Of a stretch of 7,066 nucleotides of DNA, positions 1 through 5,655 are shown piece after piece. Under the pieces are notes generated by a model. It searched no databases and was not told the DNA's origin. It saw only the letters and a list, made by a program, of their open reading frames with translations. This DNA comes from Chloroflexota bacterium (GTDB lineage Bacteria > Chloroflexota > Anaerolineae > 4572-78), in the NCBI GenBank assembly GCA_024278015.1, contig JAJRUC010000099.1, forward strand, positions 1-7,066. The letters run 5' to 3'. The position numbers were made by a program, and so were the translations under genes. Position 1 is the first letter of the stretch, and each line of letters opens with the position of its first letter.

Positions 1-1
1 C

Positions 2-817
2 TTCCGTACCCGCCCCCCGGACCTGTTTTATGTGTATGACGCCCTGGCCCCCCTGCTTGACCGCATCGGCGCGCCCGATACGGTGGGCGTGGCTATGCCC
101 CCCTCCGTGGCCGAGCGCGTCGCTATGCTGCGGGAGCGTTACCCTCATCTTGATTTGGAAGGGCATTTTCACGATGACCGGGGTTTTGCCCTGCCCAACA
201 CCCTGACGGCCGTTAAACACGGCCTGCGATACGTCAACACCACCCTGCTGGGCATCGGCGAGCGTTCCGGCATTACGTCGATGACCGCCTTGCTGTTTAA
301 CCTGCACATTGACCGGGAATACGATATGCTGGAGGGCTATCACCTGCGCGGCTCGTACCCCGTCAACGTGATGATGGCCGATAAATTACGCAAGCTGGTG
401 CCGTCCAAAGAGCCGGTCAGCCTGACCAACCGCACCCACGCCGCCGGGGTGCATCAAAAGGCGGTGTTGAACAATCCGCTGGCCTATGAAGCCCACCCGC
501 TCGATTTGTTCGGCGTGACCGAATCGGAGATTTTGCTGGGGCCGTTAAGCGGCTGGAACGTGGTGCATTATTATTTGAAGGAAATCAAGGGCTTTAGTGT
601 GGGCGAAGGTTTGTCTAAAAAGATTGCCGCCTTGTTCAAAGAGCGCGTCTATCAACTTGGGGCGGGCCAATCGCCGGGGGAATTGCTGCTTGATTTGGCC
701 GAAAACGAGTTCGGGCTGCATCGTATTGCCGCCCCGGCCCGGTTTAAGGATTCGGTGGTGCAGATAATGTCGCCCACTGAACGGGATGCCCGGCCCGATG
801 ACCCGGTTAGCGGCTAA
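2..817 (+). CDS. 2-isopropylmalate/homocitrate synthase family protein (DRE-TIM metallolyase), 3' part; 5' end outside window
   Basis: Enzymes of this superfamily condense acetyl-CoA with a 2-oxo acid in the cytoplasm (2-oxoisovalerate in leucine, 2-oxoglutarate in lysine or homocitrate, oxaloacetate for Re-citrate synthase). Only the last 271 residues are visible. The frame is already open at base 2, so the GTG at 32 is internal. Counting from base 2, the HxH metal-binding motif is in GHFHDDRGFALPNT (residues 54-67), the loop GIGERSGIT is at 84-92, and THAAGVHQKAVLNNP at 145-159 matches the THxAG(I/V)H segment of homocitrate synthases. ESEILLGPLSGWN (174-186) resembles the 'LTGWN' region of the same group. 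There is no room for the LeuA-type C-terminal leucine regulatory domain; the chain ends about 85 residues after that region. Family membership is clear, but the substrate is not: homocitrate synthase or Re-citrate synthase both fit better than classical LeuA. The gene ends tail-to-tail with a - strand gene, overlapping it by 11 bp. Confidence 0.88.
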   Translation, partial: FRTRPPDLFYVYDALAPLLDRIGAPDTVGVAMPPSVAERVAMLRERYPHLDLEGHFHDDRGFALPNTLTAVKHGLRYVNTTLLGIGERSGITSMTALLFNLHIDREYDMLEGYHLRGSYPVNVMMADKLRKLVPSKEPVSLTNRTHAAGVHQKAVLNNPLAYEAHPLDLFGVTESEILLGPLSGWNVVHYYLKEIKGFSVGEGLSKKIAALFKERVYQLGAGQSPGELLLDLAENEFGLHRIAAPARFKDSVVQIMSPTERDARPDDPVSG

Positions 818-821
818 CCGG
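803..821. terminator. Perfect palindrome holding the stop codons of two convergent genes; possible bidirectional hairpin
   Basis: The sequence ccggttag-cgg-ctaaccgg forms an 8-bp perfect stem with a 3-base loop. The right arm contains the TAA (815-817) of the + strand synthase, and the left arm contains the TAA (complement of 807-809) of the - strand membrane protein. No T-tract follows on either strand, so it is not a canonical intrinsic terminator. A role in 3'-end formation or transcript protection is inference. Confidence 0.45.
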
Positions 822-1430
822 CCACACCCGGCGCAGCGAAATCGCCAGCCCTGCCAGCCCCGCCAACGGCAGCCACCCCCCCCAACCCAAAACAATGGGG
901 CCGGCGTAGGTGGCGGCAATCGCCTGGTCAACCAAAAAGAACTGTCGCAGGGCGAAGGCGGTGGCAACGAGCGCCGCCGGCGTGATGCCGGCAATCAGCC
1001 ATTTCAGCGATAGCCGCCCGAACATCGGCGCAATCAGCATCAACCCTATGGCCAGCCCGGCGGCCAGCGTTTGCAGCCGAAATTCATCGTTCAGCAAAAC
1101 GCCCGGCGCCCACACCGGCGAGAGCATCGCCAGCGCCAGCGGAACAACCGCCAGCCGCAGCCCGATTCGCCATGCCGGGTTTAGCCCCAGGGCGCGATTT
1201 TCGGCCAGCAGGGGCAGGCTCAGGGCCGAAACCAGCAGCGGCAGCAAAAAGTGCAATCGCTGCGCGGGCAGCAGCCCCAGCCGCTTTTCCGGCAGAAATT
1301 TGACGTATTCGGCCAGACCGGGGGCGGTTAATTGCAGGGCCGCCGGGGGACGATACACCCACGGGGCAAAGGCGGCCCCCACGGCAAAGACCAGCATAGA
1401 AATGATGAGTAAATTACGCGCAAATTTCAT
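807..1430 (-). CDS. Polytopic membrane protein of unknown function
   Basis: This 207-residue, strongly hydrophobic protein matches no family I can name. The ATG at 1430 is preceded by AGGAG (complement of 1441-1445) at a 10-base spacing, with a closer GAGG. Likely membrane segments are at about 5-23, 58-76, 90-107, 121-137, 141-160 and 176-199, giving five or six helices. A short polar stretch (25-57, containing EYVKFLPEKR) follows the first helix, and that helix could serve as an uncleaved signal anchor. The C-terminus is short and basic (SLRRVWPVSR). No catalytic motif is visible. The gene starts 24 bp after the stop of the GT39-like glycosyltransferase, so the two are probably co-transcribed, which hints at a shared role in cell-surface or lipid-linked sugar handling. 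It overlaps the convergent + strand synthase gene by 11 bp. Confidence 0.75.
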   Translation of the reverse strand: MKFARNLLIISMLVFAVGAAFAPWVYRPPAALQLTAPGLAEYVKFLPEKRLGLLPAQRLHFLLPLLVSALSLPLLAENRALGLNPAWRIGLRLAVVPLALAMLSPVWAPGVLLNDEFRLQTLAAGLAIGLMLIAPMFGRLSLKWLIAGITPAALVATAFALRQFFLVDQAIAATYAGPIVLGWGGWLPLAGLAGLAISLRRVWPVSR

Positions 1431-1454
1431 AACCTCAAAGCTCCTGTTGCAGAA

Positions 1455-3860
1455 TTACGGGGCCGCGCCGATTGCAACCGTGGCGATGGTGACGCTTACC
1501 CCGGCGGGATTGCCGGCCACATCCAGCACATCCAGTCGCCGGCCGGTTTCCGGTTGGTACAGGCCAATCACCAGCGGATAGTTGCCCACGGGCGTGTCCG
1601 GCGAAATTTCCAGCGCGTGCCGGTCGGCGATGGTTTGGCCGGGCCGCCAATCGGCGGTGGGATAGCGGCCGCAAACCGGCGCGCTGTCGGCCTGGGCGTA
1701 TTTTTTGTCGGAATCGAGTTGCACAAAGACCTTGTAATTTTCGGATAGCAAGTGAGGGGCTTGCCAGTACAGCGTCAACAGCAGCCGCCCGCCCGGATAA
1801 GCCCGCTGTTGGACGAGGCTGTAGCCCGCCAGCCGAATTTTTCCGCCGAAATTGACAGCCATTGTTACTTGCGGGCGCGGCTCGCGGGCAAAGGCGGCAG
1901 GCGTGGCCGATTGGTCGAAGCGGCGGGCCAGAGCGGCTTCATCAAGTTGGCCGAGGGGGTCGGCGGGCGGGCGATGCTGAAGGATGGTCAATCCTTTGCC
2001 ATTGGGCAGGTTAACCTGCCCGACGACGGCGTAATCTTCCGCCGGGGCGGTCAGCGGTTGGCGGTCTATCACATCATCGGCCACAAAGAGCAGTTCCGCG
2101 CCGGGGTCGCAGGCGCGGGGGGCGTGGCGGGTGTACCAACTGGTAATATCTTCTTCCTCGTTGCTGTCGTAATCGCCCGCCGGCAGGCCATCGGTTTGCA
2201 GGGGGGCGATGACCTTCCAGCCGCTTTTGTGGACAAAGCCGAAGAAGCCGGTTTCGGGCGGGGCGGGGTAGGGCGTAAAAAAGACGGGCAGGTTTCCGGC
2301 GGGGTAGTCCTGCAAAAATTCCACATCGCGCCGCACAAAGGCGTTCCACAGATACAGCGTCGAAAGCAAAACCAGGCCCGCGTTGACGGCCCATTTTGCC
2401 CGCCGGTTGATGCGGATGCGGGCCGCCGCCCAGCCGGCCAGCAGCGCCCAGCCGGGCAGGGTGGTGTAAATGTGGGTCAGGGGGGTGGCGACGCCGAAGG
2501 TGTAGCCCAAAAACGGCGCGGCAAACCAGAGCAGCGCGGTCCGTTTTTGGGCATTAAGCGCGGGAGAAACGAACGCCGCCGACAGAATGACGATGAAGGG
2601 AAATACGGTCCATTGCCCCAGCCAACGCGGCGTAATGGCCGTCATCAGCAGGGTGGCAACAGTGAAAATTGTCCACCACTTGCCCGTTTTAAAATGAAAA
2701 ACGGCCCAGCCCAAAAAGCCCAGTAACAGCAAACCGGCCAGCAGCAGGTAATAGAAAGAGCTGTAAAAGGCGTGAAAATGCAAAAAATCGGCCAGATTAT
2801 TTTTTATCCCCGCGCCGATGCGCCCGCTCACGTAATCGCCGGTACGGCTGATTTGCGGATCCAGCAGGTAGGGCAGGTAAAACGTGGCGGCGGTGGTCAA
2901 CGCGGCCACGGCCCACACAATGCCGGCGCGCGCGTGGCGGGCCAAATCTTGTCCGGCCCCGGCCAGCCACAGCCAGCCGATGGCCGGCACCACCAGAATG
3001 GCGTCGTAATGCGCCAGCAAGCCAATCCCCAGAAAAATGCCGGAAAGGACCAGTGGACGGGCCGTTTTTTGGATGCGCCATTGCCAAAACATCCATAACG
3101 ACAGGGCGCTCATCCAAATGACGATGGTTTGGTATTGCACAATGCGGCTGAAGCCCACCATAAAGCCGCTGCCGGCCAGAATAGCGGTGGCGTAGCGGGC
3201 GGTTTTGGGATTGAACAGGTCGCGGGCCAGCAGGTAGAAGGTCAGCAGGCCCATAATGCCGGCCAAAGCAAAGGGGAAGCGGGCCGGCCCTTCGGTGATG
3301 GCGCCGGAAAGCGTCCACACGGCGGCGGGCAGCAGAATTTCGCCGGGGCCTTTGCCGCGCAAAAAAAGGGCGTCGGCATGGCCTGTGATGGTTTCGGCGG
3401 CGGAAATCATGGCCAGGGCTTCGTCTCCCTGAAACTCGCTGTAGCCCAAATTGGCCGCGCGCAGGAAAACGGCCGGCGCCATTACCAGCCCAAAGCCGAT
3501 GGCGGCGGCGGAAAATTTTATTTGCGGCAGGCCGACAGCGGCCCGGCGCGTTTGCGGGTGGAGGAAGGGGGCAACGGCGGCGACGTTCAGCAGGGCCGCC
3601 AGGTGCCATGCGGCGATGCCGCCGGGCAGGTAGTGCAGCAGCAGCGCGCCGATGGTGGTGAGAGCGTAACTCAGCCCCAGGGCGATGACGAGTCGCGGCA
3701 GCCCGCGTCGGCGCGGAAAAAGCCACAGCGCCCAGCCCCAACCGGGCAACACCAGGGCCAGCAAAATGGCCCCCGGCGGGCGCAGGAAGGGAATCGACAG
3801 GCTGAAATCTGCCGCCGACAGCAAAATGATAAATATGGCGAAGGGCGTAATTTTTTTCAT
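1455..3860 (-). CDS. GT39/PMT-like membrane glycosyltransferase with C-terminal extracytoplasmic beta domain
   Basis: This 801-residue protein probably transfers a sugar from a polyprenyl-phosphate donor to a protein, lipid or polymer on the outer face of the membrane, as PMT and ArnT relatives do. The N-terminal 510 residues are hydrophobic with a dozen or more helices (for example about 7-25, 30-48, 56-78, 116-134, 196-213, 243-261, 313-331, 366-388, 417-432, 489-508). The loop after the helix at 116-134 carries GYSEFQGDEALA (139-150); the acidic pair D146-E147 matches the catalytic Asp/Glu position of the family. Residues 511-640 form an outside segment with KSGWKV, YDSNEE and TSWYTRH. Residues 665-800 form a beta-rich domain (RLAGYSLVQ, LLTLYWQAP, GRYPTADWRPGQ, YPLVIGLYQPETG) that I associate with Chloroflexota glycosyltransferases. 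The only two cysteines, C584 and C730, are both outside the membrane part. ATG 3860 is the first possible ATG or GTG after an in-frame stop at 3905-3903, but it lacks a clear Shine-Dalgarno. An A7 run covers codons 2-4. Acceptor and donor are unknown. Confidence 0.82.
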   Translation of the reverse strand: MKKITPFAIFIILLSAADFSLSIPFLRPPGAILLALVLPGWGWALWLFPRRRGLPRLVIALGLSYALTTIGALLLHYLPGGIAAWHLAALLNVAAVAPFLHPQTRRAAVGLPQIKFSAAAIGFGLVMAPAVFLRAANLGYSEFQGDEALAMISAAETITGHADALFLRGKGPGEILLPAAVWTLSGAITEGPARFPFALAGIMGLLTFYLLARDLFNPKTARYATAILAGSGFMVGFSRIVQYQTIVIWMSALSLWMFWQWRIQKTARPLVLSGIFLGIGLLAHYDAILVVPAIGWLWLAGAGQDLARHARAGIVWAVAALTTAATFYLPYLLDPQISRTGDYVSGRIGAGIKNNLADFLHFHAFYSSFYYLLLAGLLLLGFLGWAVFHFKTGKWWTIFTVATLLMTAITPRWLGQWTVFPFIVILSAAFVSPALNAQKRTALLWFAAPFLGYTFGVATPLTHIYTTLPGWALLAGWAAARIRINRRAKWAVNAGLVLLSTLYLWNAFVRRDVEFLQDYPAGNLPVFFTPYPAPPETGFFGFVHKSGWKVIAPLQTDGLPAGDYDSNEEEDITSWYTRHAPRACDPGAELLFVADDVIDRQPLTAPAEDYAVVGQVNLPNGKGLTILQHRPPADPLGQLDEAALARRFDQSATPAAFAREPRPQVTMAVNFGGKIRLAGYSLVQQRAYPGGRLLLTLYWQAPHLLSENYKVFVQLDSDKKYAQADSAPVCGRYPTADWRPGQTIADRHALEISPDTPVGNYPLVIGLYQPETGRRLDVLDVAGNPAGVSVTIATVAIGAAP

Positions 3861-3875
3861 AGCGGGAGCGCGACA

Positions 3876-3929
3876 AACAGTGAACAGTGAAGAGAAAAAT
3901 TTTCACTCTTCGTTATTCACTCTTCACTC
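3876..3929. repeat. Heptamer repeat cluster in opposed orientations between thioesterase and glycosyltransferase genes
   Basis: On the + strand, two copies of AACAGTG (3876-3882 and 3883-3889) are followed by an A/T-rich spacer and then four contiguous heptamers: TTCACTC (3902-3908), the variant TTCGTTA (3909-3915), TTCACTC (3916-3922) and TTCACTC (3923-3929). The two sides are complementary. AGTGAAGAG (3886-3894) pairs with CTCTTCACT (3920-3928), and GAAGAG (3889-3894) can instead pair with CTCTTC (3906-3911). Several alternative hairpins are therefore possible. The right side runs into the thioesterase gene and encodes its last residues (SEE) and stop codon. The pattern recalls the short tandem heptanucleotide repeats known from cyanobacterial intergenic regions. 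It fills almost the whole 56-bp gap. No T-tract follows the hairpin on the - strand, so termination is doubtful. Confidence 0.7.
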
Positions 3930-4423
3930 GATTGTCGGGCTGTTTTTTCGGTTTGCTGATTCAGGCGATAGGCTTGCCGGGCTTCGGCCTCTTGCCGGCG
4001 GCGTTCTTCCTCGGCGGTTTGGATGGTCAGCCGGGGCACTTCGGCGGGGCGGCCATGCTCGTCCAGAGCCACGTACACCACATAGGCCGAATTGGTGTGC
4101 GTACATTCGCCGGTGATTGGGTTTTCGGCCACAACCTTCACGCCCACTTCCATTGATGTGCGCCCGACGTAATTGATGCCGGCCCGGAAGGTGACCAGAT
4201 CGCCTACGTGAACGGGAGAATGGAAGGTCATCGAATCGATGGCGATGGTCACAACGGGGCGCTGGGCGTGTCGTATGGCGCAAATGCCGCCCGCTTCATC
4301 AACCATCTTCATAATGATGCCGCCATGCACGTTGCCCAGCGGATTGGCATGCTCCGGCATCATAAAATGGTGCAGTAGAATTTCTGAATCACTGACGGTT
4401 TTGGATGAGTTTATCGGCTTCAT
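3917..4423 (-). CDS. Acyl-CoA thioesterase, hotdog fold, YciA/ACOT-like
   Basis: This protein of 168 residues hydrolyses acyl-CoA thioesters to free acid and CoA in the cytoplasm; chain-length preference cannot be read from the sequence. The hotdog domain covers about residues 8-130. PEHANPLGNVHGGIIMKMVDEAGG (23-46) is the conserved 'N-x-(G)-x-x-x-GG-x-x-M-x-x-x-D' helix region, with N27 and the likely catalytic D42. VTIAIDSMTFHSPVHVGD (residues 58-75) and the strand containing AYVVYVALDEHGRP match YciA. The last 35-40 residues are charged and rich in Glu, Arg and Gln (AEEERRRQEAEARQAYRLNQQ), probably a helix or coiled coil added to the domain. The ATG overlaps the upstream gene's TGA in ATGA (4420-4423) and has only a weak ribosome site, so translational coupling is likely. 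The final codons come from the intergenic heptamer repeat. It follows sugar-metabolism genes without an obvious pathway link. Confidence 0.88.
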   Translation of the reverse strand: MKPINSSKTVSDSEILLHHFMMPEHANPLGNVHGGIIMKMVDEAGGICAIRHAQRPVVTIAIDSMTFHSPVHVGDLVTFRAGINYVGRTSMEVGVKVVAENPITGECTHTNSAYVVYVALDEHGRPAEVPRLTIQTAEEERRRQEAEARQAYRLNQQTEKTARQSSEE

Positions 4424-4656
4424 AATTTTTCATCGGCTTCAATCTTTCTGGCTAAAAAGCTGTAGCCATGCCAGTTGTGGATAATCATTTTGGTCTGTTT
4501 GCGGCCGTCATCAAGTTCCACAGAAACATATTCCACCCGCACCGGGGCGCCATAGAGCCGTTCCGTTTCGGCGATGGCGGCCAGCGCGTTGGGCGCTTCG
4601 ACGGGGTGGGTGGCAATGATATTACCCTGACTTCTGACAATGACCAAATAATGCAT
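4420..4656 (-). CDS. Small conserved-looking protein of unknown function (78 aa)
   Basis: I do not recognise this protein. It has no signal peptide and no membrane helix, so it is probably cytoplasmic. The likely layout is a strand at 2-8 (HYLVIVR), a helix at about 22-35 (PNALAAIAETERLYG), a strand at 39-47 (RVEYVSVEL), a polar turn (DDGRKQT), a strand at about 55-59 (TKMII), and an aromatic stretch HNWHGYSFLARKI (60-72), suggesting a small beta-alpha-beta-beta fold. It starts 15 bp after the sugar kinase stop and overlaps the thioesterase start by 4 bp, so it is embedded in a tight operon. That placement, with a coherent hydrophobic pattern, is the main argument that it is real. The ribosome site is weak (only purine-poor sequence before ATG 4656). 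A regulatory or accessory role for the thioesterase is possible but unproven. Confidence 0.7.
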   Translation of the reverse strand: MHYLVIVRSQGNIIATHPVEAPNALAAIAETERLYGAPVRVEYVSVELDDGRKQTKMIIHNWHGYSFLARKIEADEKL

Positions 4657-4671
4657 GTGATTTCTGTTGGC

Positions 4672-5655
4672 TTACGCGGGCCAGTGGCTCTCCAGGTCTG
4701 CGGCCAGGGCCGGCAGACGGCTGTATATTTCGGCGCGATTGATGCGGGTGGGCAGCGGGCCGATGGTTGTCAGCTTCGGTTCTACAATTTCGCGGGCAAA
4801 CAGCAAGGCTTGCTCCGGCGACAGGCCATCGAGCGTGGCCGCCAGATACCCCGCCCAAAACGTGTCGCCCGCGCCGGTCACATCTACCACATTAAGGGGC
4901 CGGGCCGGCAGACAGGCCACCAACCGCCCCGCTTCAGAAACAAGCGCCCCCCGGCTGCCCAAAGTGAGGATGACTGTGCGCGGGCCGAGGTTGTGCAGGC
5001 GGTTGACGTAATCTTGCGGCGATTGGCCCGCCCCAAACAGGCGCTGAACATCATCCAGCGAGGCTTTGGTCAGAGTGGCGTATTGAAAGACCGTCCGCAA
5101 AACAGCCATCGCTTCGGCGTAATTCGGCCAAACGACGGGGCTGTAATTGGGGTCAAACGAGATGATTTTTTGCCGGGATCGGGCCAGTTCAAAAGCCTTG
5201 ATAACGGCCGAGCGGCATGGTTCGCGCGACAGGGCAAAGGTGGAGGCGTGTACCACGCGGGCGCGGCCAATCGCTTCCGCCGAAATTTCTGCCGGGGTCA
5301 GTTGGTAGTCGCCGTTGCGCGACGGCTCAAATTCGGGCGTACCGGCTGTGCGAGAGATGAATACAAAACTGGTACGCACCCGCTGGTCCATAATCAGATA
5401 GTCTGTGATAACGCCGTGATGGCGCAACCGGCGTTTTAAAAATTGCCCAAACGCGCCGATGCCCGTCTTTGAAATGATGGCTGCCTGCCCGCCCAGTTTG
5501 CAGACGGTGACGGCGATATTGGCCGGAGAACCGCCCAAATGCCGCTGGAAGGTGTCGGCCCGGCTCAACTCAGCCACCGCTTCGGTTGAAATAAAATCAA
5601 CCAGCGTTTCACCGATAGCCAGCACATCAATATCTGGAGATATTGTAGACATCAT
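4672..5655 (-). CDS. PfkB-family sugar kinase, probably fructokinase
   Basis: This 327-residue cytoplasmic kinase would use ATP to phosphorylate a sugar; next to sucrose-phosphate synthase, fructose to fructose-6-phosphate is the most likely reaction. It is full length for the ribokinase/PfkB family. The first signature lies around GGSPANIAV (41-49). The N-terminal strand VLAIGETLVDF (11-21) carries the substrate-binding Asp. FDPNYS (167-172) and LTKASLDD (195-202) are typical of fructokinase-like members. The second signature DVTGAGDTFWAGY (258-270) contains the anion hole and the catalytic base D264. The start is ambiguous: ATG at 5655 follows directly on the upstream TAA, and a second ATG lies at 5652. 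The ribosome site AGAAAGG (complement of 5659-5665) is 3 bases from the first and 6 from the second, so the second may be preferred. The site lies inside the synthase's last codons, implying coupled translation. Other sugars (such as ribose or 2-keto-3-deoxygluconate) cannot be excluded. Confidence 0.9.
   Translation of the reverse strand: MMSTISPDIDVLAIGETLVDFISTEAVAELSRADTFQRHLGGSPANIAVTVCKLGGQAAIISKTGIGAFGQFLKRRLRHHGVITDYLIMDQRVRTSFVFISRTAGTPEFEPSRNGDYQLTPAEISAEAIGRARVVHASTFALSREPCRSAVIKAFELARSRQKIISFDPNYSPVVWPNYAEAMAVLRTVFQYATLTKASLDDVQRLFGAGQSPQDYVNRLHNLGPRTVILTLGSRGALVSEAGRLVACLPARPLNVVDVTGAGDTFWAGYLAATLDGLSPEQALLFAREIVEPKLTTIGPLPTRINRAEIYSRLPALAADLESHWPA

Noticed and set aside
32..34. 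GTG as start codon of the left-end synthase
   Set aside because: The frame is open to base 2, and FRTRPPDLFYVYDAL continues the conserved TIM-barrel sequence upstream of it.
1752..2726. Long + strand open frame of 324 codons opposite the glycosyltransferase gene
   Set aside because: Low-complexity Gly/Gln/Arg-rich translation, no recognisable domain, wholly antisense to a convincing gene; a by-product of GC-rich codon use.
3851..3857. A7 run in codons 2-4 of the glycosyltransferase as a programmed frameshift site
   Set aside because: It encodes the ordinary MKKI start, and no alternative frame leads to a sensible product; slippage here is possible but unsupported.
2797..3906. - strand open frame of 369 codons in another frame over the start of the glycosyltransferase
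   Set aside because: Arg/Pro/His-rich frame-shadow, no domain; the overlapping 801-residue frame has membrane helices and the GDE motif.
3876..3929. Possible CRISPR array or intrinsic terminator
   Set aside because: Repeat units are only 7 bp with no spacers, so not CRISPR; the hairpin is not followed by a T-tract on the transcribed strand.
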